The notes: generated from the sequence alone by a model not told the origin. A DNA stretch of 20,306 nucleotides from Gammaproteobacteria bacterium (GCA_030039615.1 JASHVF010000300.1:1-20306), one strand, 5' to 3'. Positions 1 through 7,397 are shown, counted from the first letter of the stretch. Program-made: numbers and translations.

Positions 1-93
1 GGCCCAGCAATAGGGACGCAATTTATCTGGGAGCTTCTCAGAGAGCACAGCTGACACCAAGAGAAAGGCGGCGCTTACGAGGATCGTGATCAT
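1..93 (-). CDS. Possible 5' end of a gene running off the left edge
   Basis: Reading leftward from an ATG at 93-91, the frame stays open for all 31 codons to the window edge. It encodes a hydrophobic start (MITILVSAAFLLVSAVLS) followed by a polar stretch, which looks like a signal anchor or single membrane helix. A GGTGAG about nine bases before the ATG could be a ribosome binding site. The fragment is too short to assign to a family. The 32-base gap to the plus-strand ORF starting at 126 is tight for two divergent promoters, so one of the two may not be real. Confidence 0.3.
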   Translation of the reverse strand, partial: MITILVSAAFLLVSAVLSEKLPDKLRPYCWA

Positions 94-125
94 TTTTGTA
101 CACTCACCCGCAAGGGGATAAGTAT

Positions 126-329
126 ATGGCGGTTCAAATGACCACGAAAAAGCGTGGGTTATCTCCCGCTAAACAATCCGCCCGCTTCCGCGAGGCGGCG
201 AAGCAAGCTGGCGCTGATGATGCGAAGGCATTCGAGCGGGCATTAGCAAGATCGTCGCCGGGAACCACTCGGGGGCTTAGCTTCATGGGTCACCCCCGCC
301 TGTTTACTGCATCGACACTCGATAGGTGA
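126..329 (+). CDS. Small conserved-type hypothetical protein, C-terminus probably frameshifted
   Basis: The ATG at 126 has AAGGGG (112-117) eight bases upstream, a much better start than the TTG at 96. The core QSARFREAAKQAGADDAKAF, followed by ERALA, resembles a family of tiny bacterial proteins of unknown function with a pattern like SxRFxxxAxxxxxDExxxAFERAxxKI. The similarity is from memory, not a search. In the current frame the protein continues past the ERALA motif into an unrelated arginine-rich tail that overlaps the end of the PAP2 gene. In the next frame, 251-280 reads IVAGNHSGA then stop, which is what the family motif predicts. A one-base deletion near 248-251 would explain this. 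Function unknown. Confidence 0.45.
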   Translation: MAVQMTTKKRGLSPAKQSARFREAAKQAGADDAKAFERALARSSPGTTRGLSFMGHPRLFTASTLDR

Positions 330-1185
330 GCATCGCCCCGCCGTCGATCGGCACGATCGCGAGATGGGACTCGACATTCGTCCCATACCGCCGGTCCATC
401 ACGAAGTGCGCGCTCGAGATACCGAGGGCGGCGCCGGCCGCGGTATCGGACAGCCAGTGGTCGTTGTGTTTGAGACGCTCGTAGCTCGTGACAAAGCCGA
501 GTCCGTAGCCGAGCAGGCGCCGCAGCCATCGGTACTCGTCGTTGCCTGACTCCGCCAGCACCGTACCGACAGCGAAGGCAGCGGTTGAGTGCAGGGAGGG
601 GAAGGAGCTGCCGGACTTGAGCCATTCGTTCGAGTCGCTCGTCTGCTCGGGGGTCTCGCGCCCGGCCACGAACTTGAGTCCATAGGCGGCGACGCCGCTA
701 AGGGCCGTCGCCTCTATCATCGCCCATCCCTCGCGGTAGCCGTCGCTGTCGCCGAGGAGCGTGGCGTAGCCCCACGTTCCGACCAGCACCGCGGCGGTGG
801 GAATCGCATCCTTGGTGTCGTCACTGCTCATGCTCGGCGCCGGGCCGGCGCCCACGAAGTGGTCGCGGACCTGGCTGTCGTAGCGGTGCGCCAGGGCGAC
901 CGCGAGCACGGCGCCGCCGAACCAGCCCCAGTCCCTGCCGTCCCAGTGCAGCGGCGCGGTGAAATAGGCGCCGATGTCGGAGAGGACTCCGGCGGCACCC
1001 GCTTGCGGCGCCGGCGGCGGCGCTGGCGCCGGGACGGACGGCACCGCCTGCTGATCCGCGGTGTCTGTAGGCACCTGACCGAGCGCGATGGCGCAGATAC
1101 TGAGGCTTGCCGCACCGAGCAGCAGCCTCGCTAGCGTTCTTGCAGACAAAATGTCCTTCCATGCGGCGCGTTTGTCGGCCGCCAT
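304..1185 (-). CDS. PAP2-superfamily phosphatase, exported
   Basis: The 293-residue protein has the three PAP2 (type 2 phosphatidic acid phosphatase) signatures: a reduced first motif with K171 and R176, FPSLHS at 195-200 containing the catalytic histidine, and SYERLKHNDHWLSD at 234-247 with H243 and D247. The middle motif is PSLH, not the commoner PSGH. An N-terminal hydrophobic segment (about residues 18-36) and a Pro/Ala-rich linker (50-66) suggest export, with the enzyme acting on lipid or other phosphate esters at the outer face of the inner membrane. The ATG at 1185 lacks a clear ribosome site. A TTG at 1149 has AAGGA four bases upstream and would give a neater signal peptide, so the start is uncertain. 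The substrate cannot be told from sequence. Confidence 0.85.
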   Translation of the reverse strand: MAADKRAAWKDILSARTLARLLLGAASLSICAIALGQVPTDTADQQAVPSVPAPAPPPAPQAGAAGVLSDIGAYFTAPLHWDGRDWGWFGGAVLAVALAHRYDSQVRDHFVGAGPAPSMSSDDTKDAIPTAAVLVGTWGYATLLGDSDGYREGWAMIEATALSGVAAYGLKFVAGRETPEQTSDSNEWLKSGSSFPSLHSTAAFAVGTVLAESGNDEYRWLRRLLGYGLGFVTSYERLKHNDHWLSDTAAGAALGISSAHFVMDRRYGTNVESHLAIVPIDGGAMLTYRVSMQ

Positions 1186-1247
1186 CGGCGCGAATGATTG
1201 ACCCCGTCGCGATTGTAGCCTGAGTTGCTGCTGGGCCTGCGGCGCGC

Positions 1248-2354
1248 TCAGGGGCTGCGGTACCAGGCCACGCCGGCGGCATCGAGTTCGCGGGTCGCGA
1301 GGCCGCGGCCGATCAGACAGTTGAGGTGGGCGATGCTCTCCCCGGTCGCCATGCCGAGCATGTCCAGTCCAACACGGCGGCGGAACAGCAGACCGAATAC
1401 GTCGACTGCGCGTTTGGGAGTCACGAGCTCGCCGGCCAGCCGCTCCAGGCGCTGCTCGTGGCCGGCGATCAGCGCATCGAGCCGTGCGTGCAGACCCCGA
1501 AAGGGCTCGTTGTGCGAAGGCAGAACCAGCACATCGTCGCTGACGCGCCGTTTGATCGCCGCGAGCGAGTCGAGCCACTCGCTCAGCGGATCGGCATCCG
1601 GCTCGGTCGGGAAGACCGATACGTTGGAGGTGATCCGCGGCAGAACCTGGTCGCCGGAGATCAGCACGGCGAGCTCGGGGCAATGCAGGCACAGATGCTC
1701 CGGCGAATGGCCGCGTCCCACCACGGCGCGCCAGGTGCGGCCGCCGATGCGCAGTTCTTCGCCATCCACGACCCGACGGTAACTGTCGGGGAGAGCGTAG
1801 ACCGCCTTGCCGAAGCCGCCAAAGCGCGCGCGATAGTGCTCGAGAGCGTCATTGTCCCAGCCCGCCGCATGGTAGAAGCGCACGCCGTCCGCCGGGGCCT
1901 CGCGTCCCGTATCCGCGACCAGCATTCGGCAGGTGACGTACTCGAGTCGCGTGGTCCACAGCCGGCAGTCATGCTGGCGCGTGAGCCAGCCCGCCATGCC
2001 AATGTGATCGGGATGCATGTGCGTGCAGATGACGCGCCCCGCCGGGCGCGCAGCCAGCGGGCCCGCAAAGGCGCTCTGCCAGTCGGCAACCGTGTCCGGC
2101 GTCTCCATGCCGGTATCGACCAGGGTCCAGCCGCCGCCGTCCTCGAGTGCCCAGAGGTTGATGTGATTGAGCGCCGGCATCGGCAGACGCATGCGCAGCC
2201 ACAGAACGCCGGGCGCTACCGGCAACGCCTGCCCGGGCTGTGGGGTTGAGTCGAATGGATACGTCGCAGCCCCAAGAGCGGACGCATCGGCAATGGGTTC
2301 CGATTGCACCCGATCAATGTACCGGAGGCGCAAAGAATTGTAATTAAGGGTCAT
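1248..2354 (-). CDS. Metallo-beta-lactamase-fold hydrolase
   Basis: The 368-residue protein carries the binuclear metal site of the MBL fold: THMHPDH at 111-117, H216 in GRGHSPEH, D235 in SGDQ and H281 in LPSHNEPF. It continues into a C-terminal helical region of about 80 residues like the winged-helix extension found in hydrolases of the LACTB2/glyoxalase II-like group. Family members hydrolyse thioesters, lactones or phosphoesters; the substrate here is unknown. No signal peptide is seen, so it is probably cytoplasmic. The ATG at 2354 is preceded directly by an in-frame GTG (2357), and AAGG lies four bases before the ATG. It is followed 62 bases later by the PAP2 gene on the same strand. 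Confidence 0.88.
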   Translation of the reverse strand: MTLNYNSLRLRYIDRVQSEPIADASALGAATYPFDSTPQPGQALPVAPGVLWLRMRLPMPALNHINLWALEDGGGWTLVDTGMETPDTVADWQSAFAGPLAARPAGRVICTHMHPDHIGMAGWLTRQHDCRLWTTRLEYVTCRMLVADTGREAPADGVRFYHAAGWDNDALEHYRARFGGFGKAVYALPDSYRRVVDGEELRIGGRTWRAVVGRGHSPEHLCLHCPELAVLISGDQVLPRITSNVSVFPTEPDADPLSEWLDSLAAIKRRVSDDVLVLPSHNEPFRGLHARLDALIAGHEQRLERLAGELVTPKRAVDVFGLLFRRRVGLDMLGMATGESIAHLNCLIGRGLATRELDAAGVAWYRSP

Positions 2355-2360
2355 CACGCC

Positions 2361-2391
2361 TTGGCGAGAGGCGGCGGCTGGGTATTAATAC
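2361..2391 (+). promoter_or_regulatory. Candidate promoter with palindrome GTATTAATAC in the divergent gap
   Basis: TTGGCG (2361-2366), a 16-base spacer and TATTAA (2383-2388) resemble a sigma-70 promoter for the lipoprotein gene. The -10 lies inside a perfect ten-base palindrome, GTATTAATAC (2382-2391), an AT-rich island in a GC-rich gap. The same core read on the minus strand could serve the MBL gene. The assignment rests on pattern only. Confidence 0.35.
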
Positions 2392-2461
2392 GCACCATGG
2401 AACCCCGGTCGCGGGCGGCGGACTAAGGACTGATCGCACCCGAGGGTATGGAGACTGACAG

Positions 2462-3250
2462 ATGATGCAGCTACCGGTGCTGAAAATCACGGCAGGATTC
2501 GCGCTTGCAGCGCTGCTCCTCGTCTCTGCGTGCACGTCGAGCGACGACAACTCCTCGGGCAGCGGCTCGACCACGAATCAGTCGCCGACCGGCATCTGGA
2601 CGGGCACCGATTCGGTAACGGGATTGAGCATTACCGGCTACATCGACTCCGCGGACGAGGCGGTCTTCATGCGCTCCGATGGCGCGCAATTTGTCGGCCC
2701 GGTCACGGTATCGGATAGCACGCTCGCCGCGACGCTCACCGGATATGCGGATTTCCCCAACACCTTCAGCGACAACTCCACCTACGGACTCGGCACGCTC
2801 AACGGCTCGGTTACGGCGGGCAGCACGCTCACCGGCACGCTCTCGTTCACGACCAACGGCGGCACGGCGCAGAGCGGCTCGTGGTCGCTGAACTACAGCA
2901 CCTTGAGCACTCTCACCTCGTCGCTCAGCAGCGTCACCGCCAACTACACCGACAGCACGACCGGCTCGACGATCACGATCGACGGCAACGGCGTAATGAC
3001 CGGACAGAGTGCGACCTACGGCTGCGTGCTGAACGGCTCGATCACGGTGAGCGACAGCAGCTACGACGTCTACTCGGTGGCGTTCACGTGGGAGAGCTGC
3101 ACCGGGACCTTCGCCGCTCTAAACGGCGTACAGTTCACCGGACTCGCCGCTCTGAATAACACCAACTCGCCGAACGTGCTCACGATCGCCGTTGCCGGCG
3201 CCAACTCGACCAGCAAGTACGCGATCGTGCTGAGCCTCAGCGCGAGCTGA
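2462..3250 (+). CDS. Ser/Thr/Gly-rich secreted lipoprotein, unknown function
   Basis: The 262-residue product starts at an ATG with GGAG (2450-2453) eight bases upstream; a second ATG follows directly. A hydrophobic signal peptide ends in a lipobox (LVSAC, lipidated Cys24), so a membrane-anchored lipoprotein is expected. A low-complexity Ser/Gly linker (25-42) leads to a beta-rich region full of Ser, Thr, Gly and Asn. Two internal segments look related: TYGLGTLNGSVTAGSTL starting at 107, and TYGCVLNGSITVSDSSY starting at 185. This suggests a duplicated beta-sandwich unit. Two cysteines (188 and 213) in the second unit could form a disulfide. I do not recognise a named family and assign no function. 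Confidence 0.8.
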   Translation: MMQLPVLKITAGFALAALLLVSACTSSDDNSSGSGSTTNQSPTGIWTGTDSVTGLSITGYIDSADEAVFMRSDGAQFVGPVTVSDSTLAATLTGYADFPNTFSDNSTYGLGTLNGSVTAGSTLTGTLSFTTNGGTAQSGSWSLNYSTLSTLTSSLSSVTANYTDSTTGSTITIDGNGVMTGQSATYGCVLNGSITVSDSSYDVYSVAFTWESCTGTFAALNGVQFTGLAALNNTNSPNVLTIAVAGANSTSKYAIVLSLSAS

Positions 3251-3271
3251 GCCCGGGCGCCCTTCGGGCTC
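3249..3271. terminator. Candidate bidirectional terminator hairpin
   Basis: GAGCCCG (3249-3255) pairs perfectly with CGGGCTC (3265-3271) around a nine-base loop. It sits between two convergent genes and starts within the stop codon of the lipoprotein gene. There is no T-tract on either side, so it may only slow or protect transcripts. Confidence 0.4.
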
Positions 3272-3276
3272 CGGCA

Positions 3277-4293
3277 CTAGGCAGTCGTCAGCACGACCCT
3301 GAAGCGCGCCTTGCCGCTCATCATGCGGTCGTAGGCCTCAGCAGCCCTTTCGAGCGGGTACTGCTCGATCATCGGACGAACCTCCGCCAGGACGCTGAAG
3401 GCCAGCGTGTCCTCCGAATCGCTCGCCGTGCCGGAGGGCCAGCCCTGGAGCGAGCGGCGTCGCCCGATGAGCGCGATCGGCGGGACCTTGATGGGCTCAG
3501 CCGACGCGCCGACGATCAGCAGCTTGCCGTCGATCCCCAGCCCGTTGATCGCCGCGGACATGGTGGGGGAATCCGTCACCGTGGCGAGGATGACGCGCGC
3601 GCCACCGAGCTTCGTGAGTTCGCCAGCCGCATCCTGCGCGGTGCTGTCGATGTAATGCTGCGCGCCGAGTTTGCGCGCGAGCGGACCCTTGTCGGCCCCG
3701 CGCGCGATCGCAACGGCGCGAAAGCCCATCTTCGCTGCGAACTGCACCCCGAGATGACCCAGTCCTCCGATTCCGAGGATCGCGACCAGATCGCCCGCCC
3801 GTGCGCCGCTGTGGCGCAGGGCGTTGTAGGTCGTAATCCCTGCACACAAGAGCGGTGCAGCCTCCGCCGCCGAGAGCTCATCGGGGACCGAGGCGAGCGC
3901 CTCGAATGGCACCAGCATGTACTCGGCGTAGCCCCCGTCGTAGGTAATGCCAGGAATCTGACCTCGCTGGCAGGTGAGGAAGTCTCCGCGCCGACAGGAA
4001 GCGCAATGGCCGCAGTGTCCGCCGTGCCAGCCTACGCCTACACGTGCCCCGTTTTTCCAGTCCGGGACGGCGGGACCGACAGCATCGATCACCCCGACAA
4101 CCTCGTGCCCCGGAACCCGCGGGTACTGCATGCCCGGGAAGCCTCCCTGTTTGGTAAAGGAGTCGCTATGGCAGATGCCGCACGCCTGCACGCGGACGCG
4201 CACCTGCCCGGGCCCCGGCTCCGGGATCGGTCGCTCGACGATCTCGAAGGGCGCGTTGGGCTTGGGGACCTGAACGACTCGCATCCGCGGCAT
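3277..4293 (-). CDS. Zinc-dependent alcohol dehydrogenase (MDR family)
   Basis: The 338-residue protein has the standard layout. The N-terminal catalytic domain has zinc ligands C41 (in CGICHSD), H63 (PGHE) and C150. The structural zinc lobe uses C94, C97, C100 and C108. The Rossmann dinucleotide site is GIGGLG at 174-179. It should oxidise an alcohol or reduce an aldehyde in the cytoplasm with NAD(P); overall it looks closest to AdhA/AdhP-type enzymes, and specificity is not readable. The start at 4293 has GGAG six bases upstream. It lies 101 bases downstream of the LysE-family gene on the same strand and may be the last gene of the ArsR-led unit. Confidence 0.92.
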   Translation of the reverse strand: MPRMRVVQVPKPNAPFEIVERPIPEPGPGQVRVRVQACGICHSDSFTKQGGFPGMQYPRVPGHEVVGVIDAVGPAVPDWKNGARVGVGWHGGHCGHCASCRRGDFLTCQRGQIPGITYDGGYAEYMLVPFEALASVPDELSAAEAAPLLCAGITTYNALRHSGARAGDLVAILGIGGLGHLGVQFAAKMGFRAVAIARGADKGPLARKLGAQHYIDSTAQDAAGELTKLGGARVILATVTDSPTMSAAINGLGIDGKLLIVGASAEPIKVPPIALIGRRRSLQGWPSGTASDSEDTLAFSVLAEVRPMIEQYPLERAAEAYDRMMSGKARFRVVLTTA

Positions 4294-4394
4294 AACCGTC
4301 TCCGGGGAGTAGTGGTGTAGGGCGAGTCTACGCTCGGCGCGAGGCTGCACCATCCGCCGTTCGACAGAGCAGCGGGACTTCCGGCGCGAGCGCT

Positions 4395-5015
4395 TTAGCG
4401 CGACACTGCGAGACGCGCGCCGAACGCGACGAAGATTCCACCGGTGATCCGGTCGAGTGTCTTTACGACGCCGGGCTGCCGCAGCAACCCAACCAGCGGG
4501 CGCGTGGCGGCGATCAGACATACGAACCAGAGCACCCCGAGCAGTGCATGAATCGCGCCGAGCAGTAGTGTGAAAGCCGCGATCGGCGCGTCGTTTGGAA
4601 TGAACTGGGGGAGGAAGGACACGTAGAAGACCCCCACCTTCGGGTTGAGGAGATTGGTGAGCGCGCCACGCGCAAAAGCGCTGCCGCCGCGCTTGCCCGG
4701 CATCGGCTCATCCAGCATGCGGGTGCGGGGATTGCGCAGCAGGCGGAAGCCGACGTAGCAGAGGTACGCGGCCCCCGCCCATCGCAGCACCGTGTAGGCG
4801 AGCCGGGAGGCGACCAGCAGCGCGCCGAAGCCTGCTGCGACGACGGCCGTCCAGACCAGACAACCGGTTGCCACGCCAAGTCCCGCCCAAAGTGCACGGC
4901 GGGCTCCCTCCGTGGTGGCGGTGCGGACCACCAGCGCCGTGTCCAGTCCCGGCGTTATCGTCAGAATGGTCGCTGCGGCCGTGTACGCGACCAGGGAGAC
5001 TGCAATGACGTTCAC
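4395..5015 (-). CDS. LysE/RhtB-family exporter
   Basis: The 206-residue integral membrane protein has about five or six hydrophobic segments and the family hallmarks: TPGLDTALVVRTATTEGARRA near the start (the usual TPGPD is TPGLD here), GxxYLCYVGFRLLR in the middle, and FARGALTNLLNPKVGVFYVSFLPQF. Members export amino acids, homoserine lactones or related small molecules by proton exchange; the substrate is unknown here. The start is GTG at 5015, with GGAG seven bases upstream. It lies 63 bases after the SRPBCC gene and is probably co-transcribed with it. Confidence 0.88.
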   Translation of the reverse strand: MNVIAVSLVAYTAAATILTITPGLDTALVVRTATTEGARRALWAGLGVATGCLVWTAVVAAGFGALLVASRLAYTVLRWAGAAYLCYVGFRLLRNPRTRMLDEPMPGKRGGSAFARGALTNLLNPKVGVFYVSFLPQFIPNDAPIAAFTLLLGAIHALLGVLWFVCLIAATRPLVGLLRQPGVVKTLDRITGGIFVAFGARLAVSR

Positions 5016-5078
5016 AGCCTGACTCCAGTGTTTGTGGCGGCGTCGAGCGGCCCGGTCAGTGTCGCAGTTTGGGGATGC

Positions 5079-5579
5079 TCACGCGTCCAGTGCCTGGGCG
5101 AGTCTTGCAAGCTCGCTCTCCCTGCCCATGACTGCCCTTTGCGTCCACTCCTCGTCATGCATGGCGTCGAAGGTCAGGATCATCCGTACACCGGAGCTGC
5201 CCGGCTGCAGCTCGACGGTGGTCGCAACGTCATAAGGCTCTACGCCTGGAATGAAGTCGGCCAGTTGCAGATACGCGAGGCGACGGTGCCTGAGAACCTC
5301 GCTGTAGACGATGCGCGCCTCGGTCGTCAGCGGCAGGCCGGCGCTCTTCATGAACTCAACCTGCGGCGGACCAACCGCGGTCATCGCGTACCGCAACTCT
5401 CCGCCTGGCCGAAGGTCGAGGTGTCGAACCTTCACTTCGAATCCGTCCGGTCCCCACCAGGACTCGATGCCTTCCCTGGTTGTCCAGAGATCCCATACGT
5501 TCTCGATGGCGGCCTGGTAGGTCCGCTCTAGCTTGATCCTGCGCTTTGGCCCGCCCCCCGCTGCTGCTGCTTTCTTCAT
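5079..5579 (-). CDS. SRPBCC/AHSA1-type protein partnered with ArsR
   Basis: The 166-residue protein has the START/AHSA1 fold pattern: an ERTYQAAIENVWDLWTT opening, ESWWGPDGFEV, a DLRPGGELRYAM strand and a C-terminal helix. These proteins form a hydrophobic ligand cavity; most bacterial members have no known activity. Its ATG overlaps the stop of the ArsR gene as ATGA (5576-5579), implying translational coupling. ArsR plus SRPBCC is a widespread two-gene pair, which supports both calls. The C-terminus is ordinary, with no truncation. Confidence 0.88.
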   Translation of the reverse strand: MKKAAAAGGGPKRRIKLERTYQAAIENVWDLWTTREGIESWWGPDGFEVKVRHLDLRPGGELRYAMTAVGPPQVEFMKSAGLPLTTEARIVYSEVLRHRRLAYLQLADFIPGVEPYDVATTVELQPGSSGVRMILTFDAMHDEEWTQRAVMGRESELARLAQALDA

Positions 5580-5911
5580 TGTTTCCCCTTGCGCCGCACC
5601 GGCGCCTTGCGGTCGAGCGCCCTGGCAAAGTGCTCAAGGCGCGCTTCCCAGAAGATCCGGTAGTTTGTGAGCCAGGCGGCGAGCTCACGGAAGGGCTCGG
5701 AACGCAGCGAATAGAAGCGCTGCTGCGCGTGCGGGCGGACCTGCACGAACCCCGCCTCGTGAAGGATGCGCAGATGCCGCGACACCCCCGGCTGATCGAC
5801 ACCGACCAGGCCGACGATGTCGTTTACCGCCTGTTCACCGTGCCGCAGCGCCTCGACGATGCGCCGGCGTGTGGGGTCGGCCAGGGTGCTGAAAACGGTG
5901 TGAGAATACAT
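5576..5911 (-). CDS. ArsR-family transcriptional regulator
   Basis: The 111-residue winged-helix protein has FSTLADPTRRRIVEALRHGE at the N-terminus and a recognition helix around QPGVSRHLRILHEAGFV (40-56), then a beta-wing with RFYSLR. It has no cysteine-rich metal site, so it is the non-metal ArsR type usually paired with an SRPBCC gene. The ATG at 5911 lacks a Shine-Dalgarno sequence and probably lies only a few bases from the transcript start, so the mRNA may be leaderless. It probably represses its own operon through the inverted repeat directly upstream. The basic tail (RKAPVRRKGKQ) is common in this group. Confidence 0.9.
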   Translation of the reverse strand: MYSHTVFSTLADPTRRRIVEALRHGEQAVNDIVGLVGVDQPGVSRHLRILHEAGFVQVRPHAQQRFYSLRSEPFRELAAWLTNYRIFWEARLEHFARALDRKAPVRRKGKQ

Positions 5912-5917
5912 GCAGGC

Positions 5918-5948
5918 GTATATATACCAATAGATATATACAGCGCAA
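5918..5948 (-). promoter_or_regulatory. ArsR-operon promoter with overlapping inverted-repeat operator
   Basis: On the minus strand TTGCGC (5948-5943), a 16-base spacer and TATATA (5926-5921) form a good sigma-70 promoter. Overlapping it is a perfect inverted repeat: GTATATAT (5918-5925) and ATATATAC (5934-5941) around an eight-base centre. This AT-rich block stands out from the GC-rich surroundings and covers the -10 and most of the spacer, a position where a bound dimer would block RNA polymerase. The binding protein is inferred to be the adjacent ArsR. Confidence 0.6.
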
Positions 5949-6009
5949 GCCGCAACCGCGTCCGCGCCGTGCTCCCGATGTGGGCGTACGCACACGGCGG
6001 TTGTAGGCA

Positions 6010-6039
6010 TTGGACGAACGCCGGCAAAGTCTGTAGAGT
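6010..6039 (+). promoter_or_regulatory. Weak candidate promoter for rhlE; rest of the gap is empty
   Basis: TTGGAC (6010-6015), an 18-base spacer and TAGAGT (6034-6039) give a modest sigma-70 match. It would leave a 5' untranslated leader of roughly 185 bases before the helicase start. The remaining 6040-6232 stretch contains no ORF I can support and no riboswitch I recognise. Confidence 0.25.
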
Positions 6040-6232
6040 ACGTGGCGCTGAAACTCGAGGTGCGCGGTCAGTGCCCGGTTCGGCTCGCAGTCTGTTCCAC
6101 CCGACGCACTTCGATCTTCGTTTTTAACCACTCTCGCGTCTGACCGCCGCAGCCAGCGCCCGCCGGGCCCGTATGACGGTCCGCCGGGGTCCTCAGGGAC
6201 GCTGCCGGGCGAGCCAATCCGAGGCTTTCCAC

Positions 6233-7384
6233 ATGTCATTTACCGATCTCGGGCTCAAGCCCGAGCTGCTGCGCGCGCTCTCCGAGAGGGGCTACGCCGT
6301 GCCTACTCCGATTCAGTCGCGCGCAATTCCCGCGGTGCTCGCAGGGCGCGACGTGCTCGCCGGTGCCCAGACTGGCACCGGCAAAACCGCCGCCTTCGTG
6401 CTGCCCATTCTCCAACACCTGGCCGCGGGCGCCGGCGAGGCGCCGCGCGCACTCGTCCTGACTCCCACCCGCGAGCTCGCCGCGCAGGTCGCCGACAGCG
6501 CGCGCTCGTACGGCAAGTATCTGCCGGTACGCAGCACGGTTGTGTTTGGCGGAGTGAGCATCAGGCCGCAGATCGAAGCGCTGCGCTCGGGCTGTGATCT
6601 GCTGATCGCCACTCCGGGGCGACTGCTGGATCTGGTCGAGCAGGGCGTGCTCGACTTAGGCGGCGTCGGCTGCCTGGTGCTCGATGAGGCAGACCGGATG
6701 CTCGACATGGGCTTCATCCACGCGATCCGCCGCGTCCTGAAGCTCCTGCCCGGCAAGCGGCAGAATCTGTTGTTCTCGGCCACCTATTCGGCGCCGATCC
6801 GCGAGCTCGCCGCACGGTTGCTGCGCGATCCCGTGCAGATCGAAGTCGCCGCGCGCAATGCGACTGCCGAGCGCATCGAGCAGCATGTCTATCGGGTGCC
6901 CAAGGAGCACAAGCGCCAGCTGCTCGCGCAGCTGATCCGCGCGGGCGGCTGGACTCAGGTGCTGGTGTTCACGCGCACCAAGCACGGAGCAAATCGTCTC
7001 ACGCAGCAGCTCGAGTCCCAGGGAATCCGGGCCGCAGCGATTCATGGCAACAAGAGCCAGGGCGCGCGGGAACGGGCGCTCGCGGACTTCAAGGCGCGGC
7101 GCATCACCGCACTGGTCGCGACCGAGGTGGCCGCTCGCGGGCTCGACATCAAGGAGTTGCCGCACGTGGTCAACTACGAGCTGCCTAACGTGCCCGAGGA
7201 CTACGTGCATCGCATCGGCCGCACCGCACGCGCCGGCAGCGCCGGCAGCGCTGTCTCACTGGTTGCGCCGGATGAAATTCCGCTGCTGCGCGACATAGAG
7301 AAGCTGCTGGCTCGTACGCTGCCGAGCGGCACTTTGCCCAGCACGGCAGCCGGTTCGCGCGCGCCGCGCGCGGTCGCAGCCTGA
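6233..7384 (+). CDS. rhlE: DEAD-box ATP-dependent RNA helicase RhlE
   Basis: The 383-residue protein has all the helicase motifs in order: Q motif (F3 and PTPIQ at 24-28), Walker A AQTGTGKT (45-52), PTRELA (78-83), GG (106-107), TPGR (127-130), DEAD (151-154), SAT (182-184), motif V VATEVAARGLDI near 295-306, and HRIGRTAR (326-333). IHGNKSQGAR at 270-279 is typical of RhlE. It unwinds short RNA duplexes in ribosome assembly and RNA decay. The tail after residue 360 is short, unlike the long basic tails of many RhlE proteins. Motif V has Glu where Asp is usual. The start at 6233 has GAGG eight bases upstream; the frame could extend upstream to 6173, but without homology. Confidence 0.93.
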   Translation: MSFTDLGLKPELLRALSERGYAVPTPIQSRAIPAVLAGRDVLAGAQTGTGKTAAFVLPILQHLAAGAGEAPRALVLTPTRELAAQVADSARSYGKYLPVRSTVVFGGVSIRPQIEALRSGCDLLIATPGRLLDLVEQGVLDLGGVGCLVLDEADRMLDMGFIHAIRRVLKLLPGKRQNLLFSATYSAPIRELAARLLRDPVQIEVAARNATAERIEQHVYRVPKEHKRQLLAQLIRAGGWTQVLVFTRTKHGANRLTQQLESQGIRAAAIHGNKSQGARERALADFKARRITALVATEVAARGLDIKELPHVVNYELPNVPEDYVHRIGRTARAGSAGSAVSLVAPDEIPLLRDIEKLLARTLPSGTLPSTAAGSRAPRAVAA

Positions 7385-7397
7385 CACTTGCTTCAGG
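7380..7397. terminator. Small inverted repeat spanning the convergent stop codons
   Basis: CCTGA (7380-7384) and TCAGG (7393-7397) are perfect complements around an eight-base loop, and each arm contains the stop codon of one of the two convergent genes. With only eight bases between the genes this is the only room for a terminator. The stem is short and has no T-tract. Confidence 0.2.

Noticed and set aside
1186..1692. Upstream extension of the PAP2 frame to 1692
   Set aside because: The added sequence is Arg-rich and lies wholly over the MBL hydrolase gene; the phosphatase has a natural signal sequence beginning at 1185 or 1149.
4294..4521. Upstream extension of the alcohol dehydrogenase frame to 4521
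   Set aside because: It overlaps the LysE gene, is Arg-rich, and the ATG at 4293 has a well-placed GGAG.
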